Notes: generated by a model not told the origin, from the sequence alone. A stretch of DNA of 11,151 nucleotides from Chthoniobacter sp. (GCA_025352865.1 JANXSB010000337.1:1-11151), one strand, 5' to 3'; counted from the stretch's first letter, positions 1 through 6,989 are shown. Program-made: numbers and translations.

Positions 1-170
1 TGCGAATACTTCAGCACGAAACCTTCCTCAAACCGCCGGTGGACATTGATATAGACGTGCTGGTCGATGGCCGCCGCGACGAGAAAACCGCCGTGCTCCT
101 GATAGTAGGACGGCAGGTCGGTGCCGCCGCCGCCGAGGGAAATGCGAAGGGGTGAGCGGGCGATAATCAT
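1..170 (-). CDS. GHMP-family sugar kinase, N-terminal fragment (heptose-7-phosphate kinase-like)
   Basis: From ATG 170 the frame stays open to the left edge, giving 56 codons. The translation begins MIIARSPLRISLGGGGTDLP and continues with PSYYQEHGGFLVAAAIDQHV and a segment around VHRRFEEGFVLKYS. This is the characteristic N-terminus of GHMP kinases related to D-glycero-D-manno-heptose 7-phosphate kinase (HddA) and similar sugar kinases; the GGGGTDLPSYY stretch is especially typical. The ATP-binding PxxxGLGSSA motif would lie beyond the edge. The start overlaps the upstream methyltransferase stop as ATGA, with no Shine-Dalgarno. By inference it phosphorylates a sugar or sugar phosphate for a GDP- or ADP-activated precursor. 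A fucokinase-type member of the same superfamily is an alternative. Confidence 0.8.
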   Translation of the reverse strand, partial: MIIARSPLRISLGGGGTDLPSYYQEHGGFLVAAAIDQHVYINVHRRFEEGFVLKYS

Positions 171-943
171 AAGGGAATTTTGCGCGCAACAGCGACGACC
201 TGCCAGCCGAACGCGGAATCGAGGCGATTGAAGCGGAACAGAAAACGGAAGACACCCATCGCAAAATCCGCGAGTCGCGCCGCCGCGCCGCGGCCTCCGA
301 CGCCCACATCGGCGGCGAGTTTTTTGCCGCGGGCAATGACCGTCAGACGGTAGAGATTGAAAAACGGAAACCCGGCCATGCAGACGCGATCCACGGCAAA
401 GCCCGACTGCTCCAGCACGCGCCGGATCGACGCGCGCGTGAAGTGCTGGCGGTGCCCAATAACGCGGTCGAACTCGGACATCGGCCCGCCCGGCACGGTG
501 ACGATCAGCTTCGCTCCATCTGCGAGGTAGGGCTGTGCCTGACGGAGAAAGGCGACGGGATCATCGACATGCTCCAGCACCTCGGAACACACCGCATGCG
601 AAGCCCAGCCGCGGAACGGCTCCAAAGCCGCGGGCGGCTGGAAAAGATCCGCCACGAGAAATGTCGCCGACGGAATTTTGCGTTGTGAGATCGCAACTCC
701 GCTCTCACTCAACTCCGCGCCGAGGAACTGCGCATCCGGCAGCATGGGCTCGAGTGTCCGCACGAGGTCGCCCTGACCGCTGCCAATGTCGAAAATCTTC
801 ACGCCGCTTTCCACGTTCTCGCAAAGCAGATGCGCGATGATTTCGTGGCGCATCCGCTGCGCGGGATTCTGGCTCGCGGCAGCGGCGAACTGATCCCAAT
901 GCGTGTCCCAGTCGTCGTGTGTGGCAGCGGTGGCGTCAGACAT
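167..943 (-). CDS. Class I SAM-dependent methyltransferase with C-terminal extension
   Basis: This is a 258-residue protein. Motif I is FDIGSGQGDL at 51-60, the acidic position is in GAELSESG at 75-82, CSEVLEHVDDP lies at 119-129, and VTVPGGPMSEFD at 148-159. GHRQHFTRASI at 163-173 is often seen in small-molecule methyltransferases of glycan loci. After ~200 an extension contains an amphipathic, Phe-rich stretch (FAMGVFRFLFRFNR) that may touch the membrane. ATG 943 is preferred; an upstream in-frame TTG at 964 would only add seven residues. The start overlaps the stop of the preceding methyltransferase by eight bases (ATGTCTGA), and its own stop overlaps the kinase start (ATGA). It shares only motif-level similarity with its neighbour, so the two probably act on different positions or substrates. 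Confidence 0.87.
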   Translation of the reverse strand: MSDATAATHDDWDTHWDQFAAAASQNPAQRMRHEIIAHLLCENVESGVKIFDIGSGQGDLVRTLEPMLPDAQFLGAELSESGVAISQRKIPSATFLVADLFQPPAALEPFRGWASHAVCSEVLEHVDDPVAFLRQAQPYLADGAKLIVTVPGGPMSEFDRVIGHRQHFTRASIRRVLEQSGFAVDRVCMAGFPFFNLYRLTVIARGKKLAADVGVGGRGAAARLADFAMGVFRFLFRFNRLDSAFGWQVVAVARKIPL

Positions 944-1553
944 TTTGACGATGCGCGGCGGCAAAAAGGTTGAGACCGAATTTGTGATAGCTCAGTGCGA
1001 TGCGACTCGGCTTGAAGCCGGCCCGGATGAGCAGCGGCCAGAGGTCGCGTTTGTCGTAATACATTTTGTGATCGTCCATCTCGACCTTCGGACTGAGACC
1101 GAGCCGGAATGCCGAGAACTCCAGGAAAAATTTCCCGCGCCACGTCGGGACATTGATGAGCAGAAGCCCGCCGGGCTTGAGCAGACGCCGCGCGGACTCC
1201 AGCACGGTGAGCGGAGCGGACAGATGCTCAAGCACGGAAATGAGCATGACCACGTCGAACGAAGCGTCCGCGAGCTTCGGCAGAGTTTCCTCGATCGGTC
1301 CCTCGAAAAATTCGAGCGGTGCGATGTCGCGCACGGCTGGGTCGATTTGAAAATCGACGCCGACTCCGCGGCGCAGCCGGTCGCGCAAAGCTACGAGCAG
1401 GCTGGCGCGATAGCCGCAGCCGAGTTCGAGAACGTCGAGTTTGGCACCGCCGGAAAAATGCCGCCGAATCGCGCGCTGAGAAAGCCACACCCCAAAGCGA
1501 TCCACCCACGAGACTCCGTGCTGACCGTAGGCTTCATCGGCGCGTGTGCTCAT
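936..1553 (-). CDS. Class I SAM-dependent methyltransferase
   Basis: This 205-residue protein is essentially one Rossmann-type methyltransferase domain. SAM-binding motif I is VLELGCGYRA at 41-50; GVDFQID at 65-71 supplies the acidic residue after strand two; VVMLISVLEHL at 101-111 and LLKPGGLLLINVPT at 124-137 correspond to the later motifs of the Methyltransf_11/UbiE-like group. Proteins like this in glycan loci methylate sugars or lipid-linked intermediates, but the group is broad and the substrate cannot be read from sequence. ATG 1553 overlaps the stop of the glycosyltransferase gene (ATGA) and has a GGAG ribosome binding site. Its last eight bases overlap the start of the next methyltransferase. 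Confidence 0.87.
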   Translation of the reverse strand: MSTRADEAYGQHGVSWVDRFGVWLSQRAIRRHFSGGAKLDVLELGCGYRASLLVALRDRLRRGVGVDFQIDPAVRDIAPLEFFEGPIEETLPKLADASFDVVMLISVLEHLSAPLTVLESARRLLKPGGLLLINVPTWRGKFFLEFSAFRLGLSPKVEMDDHKMYYDKRDLWPLLIRAGFKPSRIALSYHKFGLNLFAAAHRQNV

Positions 1554-2752
1554 GCGGGGCGCTCCGGTGCGATGCGCTGCGTCATCTCGATGAGCAGTGT
1601 GAAACAGAACGTCTGAAAGCCGAGAATGATCAGCAGCAGACCGAGAATCGCCGGATGCCAGATGGTCGCGAGCTTTAAGCCGCCAGCGACGTAGTTGCTC
1701 AGCAGCACACCGCCGAGCGCAAGCCCGAGCACGGTGCAGACCCCGGCGAGTAACATTCCACGATCATAGGTCACGACCGCCCGGATACGCCGCGTCACAC
1801 CGGGCCGCAACCGATGCAGCATGCGCGCAAGCATGCCGATCTGGATGCAACTGTAACCCAGCGTGGCGCAGGTCAGGCCGAGTAACATCCAGTACAGATT
1901 AAAGACCATTGGCCCAATGCGCACCGGCCCGCTGGCCAGCATGAGGGTAAGCGCCAGACCTACGAACAGTAACAAAAAGCCGGGCTTAAGCAGAAAGGTG
2001 TCGGGCGAATAGACAAGCATCACCTTGAGATTGATCCAGCCCGCGATCCAAGGGGAAAGCCAACCGGCCCGGCGGTGGTGGCTCACACGGCCTTCGCGAT
2101 CTTTGTAAAAGTTCACCGGCACTTCGGCAATGCTTAGGCCGAGTCGCGCGGCCTTGAGCACCATCTCGCTGGCGTACTCCCATGATTGTGACTGTAGGTC
2201 GATACGCTGAAGCGCCTCGCGTGTCAGTCCGCGCATTCCGCAGTGAATGTCGGAGAATCGGCTGCCATAGATCGTGTTCAAAATCCAAGTGGTCACCGGC
2301 GTGCCGAAAAACTGATGGAGCCGCGGCATCGCGCCCGATTCGATGGAACCGCGAAACCTGCTGCCCATGACAAAGTCGGCTCCGTTTTTGAATGCTTCCA
2401 CGAACGGCAATAGCTCGCGGAAATCATAAGTAAGATCGGCATCACCCATCACAATCCAGCGCCCGCGAATAAAGGGAATGGCGTCGATGTAAGCCCGGCC
2501 CAGCCCGCGTTTCGGCACCTGTAAAACCTCCGCACCGTGCGCCACCGCGATCTCGGGTGTCCGGTCGCTCGAACTGTCCACGATAAGTATCTGGCCGCTG
2601 CCGCCGGCCTTCGCGAGTCCCTCACGGCACCAATCGACAAACTCGGCGATGGTTAGTTCCTCATTCATCGCCGGGATGACGATGGAAAGCTCGACCGGCG
2701 CGACAACAGCGCCCGCGGGCAGCAAATGTCTGGGCGCATCGGCAGTGGTCAT
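1550..2752 (-). CDS. GT2 glycosyltransferase with C-terminal membrane domain (polyprenyl-phosphate sugar synthase-like)
   Basis: This is a 400-residue protein. Residues ~20-240 form a GT2 domain: LSIVIPAMNEE at 22-32, IVDSSSDRT at 57-65, the DxD motif GDADLTYDF at 103-111, MGSRFRGSIESGAMPRLHQF at 129-148, and DIHCGMRG at 168-175. This set matches bacterial dolichol-phosphate-glucose/mannose synthase-like enzymes. Residues ~253-395 hold about four membrane helices (around 254-274, 283-305, 333-352 and 365-390), a known architecture in this group. Likely role: moving a sugar from a nucleotide donor to polyprenyl phosphate at the inner membrane for later use on the outer face. The first ~20 residues are a low-complexity lead-in; the start at 2752 has no clear Shine-Dalgarno, so a slightly later start cannot be excluded. 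Its stop overlaps the next start (ATGA). Confidence 0.9.
   Translation of the reverse strand: MTTADAPRHLLPAGAVVAPVELSIVIPAMNEELTIAEFVDWCREGLAKAGGSGQILIVDSSSDRTPEIAVAHGAEVLQVPKRGLGRAYIDAIPFIRGRWIVMGDADLTYDFRELLPFVEAFKNGADFVMGSRFRGSIESGAMPRLHQFFGTPVTTWILNTIYGSRFSDIHCGMRGLTREALQRIDLQSQSWEYASEMVLKAARLGLSIAEVPVNFYKDREGRVSHHRRAGWLSPWIAGWINLKVMLVYSPDTFLLKPGFLLLFVGLALTLMLASGPVRIGPMVFNLYWMLLGLTCATLGYSCIQIGMLARMLHRLRPGVTRRIRAVVTYDRGMLLAGVCTVLGLALGGVLLSNYVAGGLKLATIWHPAILGLLLIILGFQTFCFTLLIEMTQRIAPERPA
1562..1565 (-). promoter_or_regulatory. Ribosome binding site of the first small methyltransferase gene
   Basis: GGAG on the minus strand lies eight bases before ATG 1553, within the 3' end of the upstream glycosyltransferase gene. 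Confidence 0.6.
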
Positions 2753-2788
2753 CGTAGGTGCTAGAACGGAAACAACGGTGGATGAGAC

Positions 2789-3766
2789 TTAGCTGCCTGT
2801 TATCTCGATGCGCATGGCTGCGATGGAATCGCGCAACGCGGCGGAAGCGCTGCGCACTGCCCGCCAGCCGAGAGCTTTGATCTTTCCGACATCGAAACGA
2901 ACGATCGGGACATCGCCTTTCCAGCCGCGATCACCACCCGTGAAATCATAACGAACGCTGCCCGCCGGGAGTCCGCTGACATCCACTGCAAGGTCCGCAA
3001 TTTCACGCACGGTGATGTAATCATCGGTTGCGACGTTAAAGACATCGAATTTCGCATTCGATTTTTCCGCCGCCGTCCAGATCGCCGCGAGCACGTCTTC
3101 GACATGAATGTAGGACTTGCTCTGCGAGCCATCGCCGAGGATGCGCAGGCACGTAGGATCAGCCTGAAGCCGCCGCACAAAATCATAACCGACTCCGTGC
3201 GTTTGCCGAGGGCCGACGACATTTGCAAAACGGAACGCGCGGCCTTCCATGCCGAACATGTGGCAGTAGGCCGAGATCAGTGCCTCGCACGCCAGTTTGC
3301 TCGCGCCATAGGTCGAGATGGGGAAGCACGGCCCATAACTCTCGGTGAAGGCGACCGGCGCATTTTCGCCATACACGCCGCTGCCCGACGTATAAAGAAT
3401 CCGCCGCACGTTATTCACCCGCATCGCTTCCACGACATTCTGTGCGAGATAGGTGCCCTCCCAAAAGTCGATGTCCGGCTGAGTCACCGCCTTGGCGATG
3501 TCTGGGTTGGCCGCGAGATGAAAGACCGTGTCGCAGCCACGCATCGCGGCGGTTACTGCCTTCACGTCTTTCAAATCCTGGCGAACGATTTCCAAGCGCG
3601 GATCGTCGAGCACGCCCACGAGGTAGGACTCCTGCCCGGAGCTGAAATTATCGAAGATGACGAGGCGGCGCAGCGTGGGCTGGCCGAGCAGACGGCGCGT
3701 GAGATGGCTGCCGATAAAGCCCGCGCCACCGGAGATGAAAGCATTCTCAAATTTGTCGCAGTCCAT
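2789..3766 (-). CDS. NAD-dependent epimerase/dehydratase (extended SDR), intact active site
   Basis: This 325-residue extended SDR has SGGAGFIG at 12-19, FDNFSSGQ with the acid that binds the NAD ribose, FHLAANPDI near 82-90, SGSGVYGE around 127-134, and a complete catalytic YGASK (Tyr153, Lys157). The C-terminal half carries ILGDGSQSKSYIHVEDV and GGDRGWKGD at 277-285, matching the upstream gene and pointing to the same sugar-nucleotide epimerase subfamily. The two share the order of all motifs and are evidently paralogues. It sits 91 bases after the first epimerase, with its own Shine-Dalgarno, and 36 bases before the next glycosyltransferase. Likely reaction: NAD-dependent epimerisation or dehydration of a nucleotide sugar in the cytoplasm. 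The exact sugar cannot be told from sequence alone. Confidence 0.9.
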   Translation of the reverse strand: MDCDKFENAFISGGAGFIGSHLTRRLLGQPTLRRLVIFDNFSSGQESYLVGVLDDPRLEIVRQDLKDVKAVTAAMRGCDTVFHLAANPDIAKAVTQPDIDFWEGTYLAQNVVEAMRVNNVRRILYTSGSGVYGENAPVAFTESYGPCFPISTYGASKLACEALISAYCHMFGMEGRAFRFANVVGPRQTHGVGYDFVRRLQADPTCLRILGDGSQSKSYIHVEDVLAAIWTAAEKSNAKFDVFNVATDDYITVREIADLAVDVSGLPAGSVRYDFTGGDRGWKGDVPIVRFDVGKIKALGWRAVRSASAALRDSIAAMRIEITGS

Positions 3767-3775
3767 GGTGGAGAA

Positions 3776-3780
3776 TCCTT
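3776..3780 (-). promoter_or_regulatory. Ribosome binding site of the second epimerase gene
   Basis: The minus strand reads AAGGA nine bases before ATG 3766. It supports this start over the in-frame codon at 3820, which would add an Arg-rich stretch before the domain. Confidence 0.65.
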
Positions 3781-3787
3781 GTCGCAA

Positions 3788-3809
3788 GCGGCGGGCCACA
3801 CCCCGGCGG
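3788..3809 (-). other. Possible hairpin in the leader of the second epimerase gene
   Basis: On the minus strand CCGCCGGG and CCCGCCGC flank a six-base loop. Four GC-type pairs form next to the loop, then one mismatch, then two more pairs. It lies about eight bases upstream of the AAGGA ribosome binding site. No run of T follows, so it is not a standard intrinsic terminator. In GC-rich DNA such a stem may arise by chance. Confidence 0.25.
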
Positions 3810-3857
3810 AATCGCAACAACGAGAGAGAATCTTTGCTGAAAACAGCGGCCTTGTGA

Positions 3858-4829
3858 TTATTCCCGCGCCGCGAGCACCCATTGGTTTTCCATCAGCCAC
3901 TCCACGGTGCGCACCACACTTTGCTGGATGCTCAGCATGGGCTGCCAACCGGTCGCGCGGATTTTGGCGGTATCGAGGAAGATGAACGGACTGTCGCCCA
4001 CCCAGCCGCGCTTGCCGCCGCTGAAACGCAGTTCCGGCTTCAGCCCCAGCCGCTCGCAAATCCACACAATCGAGTTCTTTACCTGGCAGTAGTCAAAGGT
4101 GCCGAGGTTGTAGATTTGCGTGCGATGTTTCGCCTCCCCCGCGGTACCGGCGCGCACGACGTGGAGCACGGCCTCGAGGTAGTCGCCGATGTAGAGGTAG
4201 GACTTGCGCTGCGATCCATCACCGAGCACGTCGAGGTAGTCCGGGTGGGCGAGGAGTTGCTTGTAGAAATCGAAGACGTGTCCGTGGGCGTAGCGCTCGC
4301 CGAGGATCGAAACGAAGCGGAAGATGCTGGCCTCGAATCCAAAGCCCTCGCAGTAAGCCGAGATCAGACCTTCGCCCGCGAGCTTCGAGGCACCGTGGAG
4401 CGAAGTCTGCACGGGAAAGGGTGCATTCTCGGGCGTCGGGATAATATCGGTCTCGCCATACACCGAGCCGGTGGAGGCAAAGGCGATGCGCTGAATGCCG
4501 TTCGCGCGCATCGCTTCGAGGACATTGAGGGTCGCGATGGTATTCTGCCGCAAGTCGCGGTCGGGATGGGTGAGGCCGAAACGGACATCGGCGTGGGCGG
4601 CAAAGTGGAAGACAAAGTCGCAATCGGCCATTGCCTGAGTCAGTGCGGTGGGGTCGAGATTGTCGCCGCACACGAGTTGAAAGGCGGGATGCCTTTTCGC
4701 CTGCGCAAGAAAGCGCTCCTGGCCGGTGGAGAAATTGTCCCACGCCACGACCTCGCAGCCGTCCGCGAGTAGCCGATCGACAAGGCTGCTGCCAATGAAG
4801 CCGGCTCCGCCGGTGACGAAGGCGCGCAT
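3858..4829 (-). CDS. NAD-dependent epimerase/dehydratase (extended SDR) with His in place of catalytic Tyr
   Basis: This 323-residue extended short-chain dehydrogenase of the UDP-sugar epimerase group has the NAD-binding motif TGGAGFIG at 6-13, the strand-end acid in WDNFSTGQ, and FHFAAHADV near 74-82. STGSVYGE lies at 119-126 and provides the usual Ser/Thr. The C-terminal half has LGDGSQRKSYLYI and GGKRGWVGD at 271-279, typical of a subfamily of sugar-nucleotide epimerases. The usual YxxxK active site reads LHGASK here: Lys149 is present, but position 145 is His (codon CAC, 4397-4395) where Tyr is expected. The enzyme may therefore be slow, altered or non-catalytic. ATG 4829 or the adjacent ATG 4832 fits both the Rossmann strand and the Shine-Dalgarno. 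Its neighbour downstream is a clear paralogue with an intact YxxxK. Substrate unknown; UDP-hexose C4 epimerisation is one possibility. Confidence 0.88.
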   Translation of the reverse strand: MRAFVTGGAGFIGSSLVDRLLADGCEVVAWDNFSTGQERFLAQAKRHPAFQLVCGDNLDPTALTQAMADCDFVFHFAAHADVRFGLTHPDRDLRQNTIATLNVLEAMRANGIQRIAFASTGSVYGETDIIPTPENAPFPVQTSLHGASKLAGEGLISAYCEGFGFEASIFRFVSILGERYAHGHVFDFYKQLLAHPDYLDVLGDGSQRKSYLYIGDYLEAVLHVVRAGTAGEAKHRTQIYNLGTFDYCQVKNSIVWICERLGLKPELRFSGGKRGWVGDSPFIFLDTAKIRATGWQPMLSIQQSVVRTVEWLMENQWVLAARE

Positions 4830-4974
4830 CATGATGGCTCCGGCAGTAATGCACCCATCACAGATTTCACCCAACGGATGCCGGATGCGCGGTCGTGACG
4901 GATGTCATTGGAATTTTTCATGGGTCGGTGGTCGGAACACCATGCCGCTACCTAGCCGGAATTGTACCAGTGCC
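4830..4974 (-). other. Intergenic gap between the flavoprotein and first epimerase genes
   Basis: This 145-base stretch is the longest non-coding interval in the window and separates the right-hand gene run from the epimerase pair. It could carry a promoter for the downstream genes, but I find no convincing -35/-10 pair and no strong terminator hairpin. Its only clear element is the ribosome binding site next to the epimerase start. Confidence 0.4.
4838..4841 (-). promoter_or_regulatory. Ribosome binding site of the first epimerase gene
   Basis: GGAG on the minus strand, in the context GCCGGAGCC, lies eight bases before ATG 4829 and five before the adjacent ATG 4832. It excludes the in-frame ATG at 4874 as the likely start. 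Confidence 0.65.
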
Positions 4975-6303
4975 CTACCGGACAACGGCACTGCCACTGA
5001 CGGAAACAGGACGTCCATTGAGCTGGCTGGCGATTTCGAGATTGCGGATGAGGACGCCGTCCACGTTGACGTATTCGACAAAGCCGAACCGTCCGGCGAG
5101 GTGCAGGCCGTGGCGCGGAAACCACTCGCGGATGATGCGTGTGTTTTCAGCGTAGTAACGGTCATAGACGACGTAGGAGTAAGTCTTCCGCTGGACGTTG
5201 CGGTAAATGATGTCATCGCGACGGGCGACAATGCCCCGGCTCAGCAAGCCGTCGATAACGTGTTCGAGAATGGCTGCGTCGGTCATGGCCCAGGTCGCGG
5301 AGTCTCTCGTGCAGGTGATCTCCGCCTGAATGCTATAAGTCCCGGCGGGCGCATTCTCCGGCGAGAAGGTCGCGGGGAAGCTCACGCGGTTCACGAGAAA
5401 CTCGGGCTCGGGAAAATAGATGGCGGTGTATTGGTCAGCATCCGTCCCGCGAATGCCGAGCGAGACGATGAACATCGGATTTACGATCAGACCGTCGATT
5501 GCGGCGCGGACTTCGGTAGGTATGTCCAGATTTGTGATTGTCGCGAGATACTGAATGGGCAGGGTGGAGGTTAACTGCCGGTATTCACGCGTCTGCGTGC
5601 CATCGCTCACCAGCCAGGAGTCCTCGCGGCGTTCAAGCGACTGGACGTGGAAGCCGTAGGTGACAGCCGCGCGTTTCGCCCAAGCCTCGGAAATAGCCTG
5701 ATAGCCGCCGTGCCGCGGGTAGTGGTAGTAGAGCTGATGGAGATAACCCTCGGTCTCATAGCCAATGGCGGACTTTAGGATGTCCTCCGGGTTGGGATTA
5801 GGTATCCGATCCGCCCAGAGCATCGAGAGTTCCTCGACCGGAATGTTCCAGACCTTCTCGTTGTAGGGAAACAGGTAGCGCTCACAAATGCCATCACCAA
5901 AGGTCACGAGCAGCCATTCGCGGAGATTGGCCGGCTGCGGAAACTGTGCCTTGTAGGGATTGAAGACGTAACCTTTGAGACAGGCGAGGTTGTCCTCCAG
6001 CGGCAAAGCTGCGAGCGCATTCTCGAAAGGATATTTGACCAGCCTGTTGCGAAAGGAGACGACGTTTTTCCGGCGGCATTCGTGGACGTTGCCCTCCAGT
6101 GAATCGATCATGAACTGCAACACCGGCTTGTTCTTGGAGAACATGATGTGCGGACCGAAGTCGAAGGTGAATCCCTCCTCGAAAAACGAGGACGCATGAC
6201 CTCCGGGATGGTCACCAGCTTCGAGCACTTCGCTCGACCCTTCGAGAAAGAGAGCCATGGAAAGTCCGGCGGGACCTGCGCCGAGAATGCCGTAGTCGGT
6301 CAT
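4975..6303 (-). CDS. FAD-dependent UDP-galactopyranose mutase-like / amine-oxidase superfamily protein
   Basis: This 442-residue flavoprotein has a Rossmann dinucleotide motif GAGPAGLS at 8-15, an acidic residue ending the second strand (E28 in LEAGDHPGGHASSF), and FDFGPHIMF at 47-55. Several segments line up by eye with UDP-galactopyranose mutase (Glf): GGHAS with FGPHIMF (GGNA and YGAHIFH in Glf), KYPFENALAALP, PYNEKVWNIP and RIP at 146-168 (Glf YTEKQWG and KRIP), HGGYQAI at 198-204, and LAGRFGFVEY at 402-411 (Glf GGRLAEY). Membership of the HemY/amine-oxidase superfamily is secure; mutase activity is only a suggestion. A sugar ring-contracting or oxidising role would fit the locus. The start is fixed at 6303 by the ATGA overlap and a good Shine-Dalgarno; an in-frame ATG at 6366 lies inside the preceding gene and would add residues before the Rossmann strand. 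Confidence 0.82.
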   Translation of the reverse strand: MTDYGILGAGPAGLSMALFLEGSSEVLEAGDHPGGHASSFFEEGFTFDFGPHIMFSKNKPVLQFMIDSLEGNVHECRRKNVVSFRNRLVKYPFENALAALPLEDNLACLKGYVFNPYKAQFPQPANLREWLLVTFGDGICERYLFPYNEKVWNIPVEELSMLWADRIPNPNPEDILKSAIGYETEGYLHQLYYHYPRHGGYQAISEAWAKRAAVTYGFHVQSLERREDSWLVSDGTQTREYRQLTSTLPIQYLATITNLDIPTEVRAAIDGLIVNPMFIVSLGIRGTDADQYTAIYFPEPEFLVNRVSFPATFSPENAPAGTYSIQAEITCTRDSATWAMTDAAILEHVIDGLLSRGIVARRDDIIYRNVQRKTYSYVVYDRYYAENTRIIREWFPRHGLHLAGRFGFVEYVNVDGVLIRNLEIASQLNGRPVSVSGSAVVR

Positions 6304-6977
6304 GCGGTCTTCCTTGTCTGTTTCCCCGTCCACACCCGCCAGATACGCCAGAGGGTCCATTTGCAAGTATCAACAGGGTTCATCGTGGAGGTGCCGGTGC
6401 GGTCGAAATACTTGATGAAATGCGCGGTCACTTTGTAACCCAGCTTGATCGGCAGGAGCAGTAGCTCGACCGGGAGTGCCGCGCCTTTGGCCTCGAAGTC
6501 GAGTTCGTCGATCATGCTCTTACGGTAGGCGCGCATACCGCTGTGCAAATCGGTGAGCCGCCGCCGGAAAAGAACACTGGCGATGATGGCGAAGAACCGG
6601 TTGCCGACATAGTTGATCCACGGCATTGCTTCTGGTCGGGATTGCAAGCGCGAGGCGTCCACCAAGTCCCAGCCGTCATCCAGCACCATCTTCGCCAGCA
6701 CGGGAATCTGACTGGCCGGATAGGTGTTGTCGCAGTCGAGGGTAATAACGACATCGCCCTTGCCGGAGCGCAGCGCGACTTCCATCGCCTTGCCATAGCC
6801 CTTCGGCGGGAACTGCCGGACGACACGGGCACCCGCCTGTTCAGCGATCTCCGCCGTGCGATCCTTGCTGGAATCCACGACGACGATCTCCGCATCCGGC
6901 GCATGGGTGCGGATGTCCGCGATGACCTGGCCCACGGCCTTCTCCTCGTTCATGCTAATCATTACGACGCTGATCAT
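6300..6977 (-). CDS. GT2 glycosyltransferase, short soluble form (polyprenyl-phosphate sugar synthase-like)
   Basis: This is a 225-residue GT-A fold enzyme of family GT2. Visible motifs are the N-terminal strand ISVVMISMNEE, the nucleotide-binding segment VVVDSSKDRT at 32-41, the metal-binding DxD as LDCDNTYP at 80-87, and DLHSGMRAYR at 143-152. It resembles the catalytic domain of dolichol/undecaprenyl-phosphate mannosyl- or glucosyltransferases. Unlike the other GT2 in this window it has no C-terminal membrane segments; the tail (KWTLWRIWRVW) is aromatic and basic and could lie against the membrane. The start at 6977 begins directly with the first beta strand. It lies 12 bases after the FkbM gene, without an obvious ribosome binding site, and its stop overlaps the next start (ATGA). 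Likely reaction: transfer of a sugar from a nucleotide sugar to a lipid carrier or a growing glycan. Sugar and acceptor are not predictable. Confidence 0.88.
   Translation of the reverse strand: MISVVMISMNEEKAVGQVIADIRTHAPDAEIVVVDSSKDRTAEIAEQAGARVVRQFPPKGYGKAMEVALRSGKGDVVITLDCDNTYPASQIPVLAKMVLDDGWDLVDASRLQSRPEAMPWINYVGNRFFAIIASVLFRRRLTDLHSGMRAYRKSMIDELDFEAKGAALPVELLLLPIKLGYKVTAHFIKYFDRTGTSTMNPVDTCKWTLWRIWRVWTGKQTRKTA
6311..6315 (-). promoter_or_regulatory. Ribosome binding site of the flavoprotein gene
   Basis: The minus strand reads AAGGA seven bases before the ATG at 6303, inside the end of the upstream glycosyltransferase gene. It supports 6303 rather than 6366 as the flavoprotein start. 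Confidence 0.7.
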
Positions 6978-6989
6978 TTGGCAAGTAAG

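Noticed and set aside
3104..3985. Long plus-strand open frame opposite the two epimerases
   Set aside because: It spans parts of two real minus-strand genes and their spacer, with His/Arg/Ala-rich composition and no family resemblance.
3882..4772. Long open frame on the plus strand opposite the first epimerase
   Set aside because: It lies wholly antisense to a gene with clear domain motifs, shows no recognisable domain, and long antisense frames are expected in GC-rich coding DNA.
4830..4974. Terminator after the flavoprotein gene
   Set aside because: Only four-pair stems are found and no T-run follows them.
4961..4985. Possible promoter with TACAAT as -10 on the minus strand
   Set aside because: The only -35-like sequence (TTGTCC) is 13 bases away, too close, and nothing matches at 16-18 bases.
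6304..6366. Extended start for the flavoprotein
   Set aside because: It would overlap the GT2 gene by 67 bases and put 21 residues before the Rossmann strand; ATG 6303 has a good ribosome binding site and the ATGA overlap.
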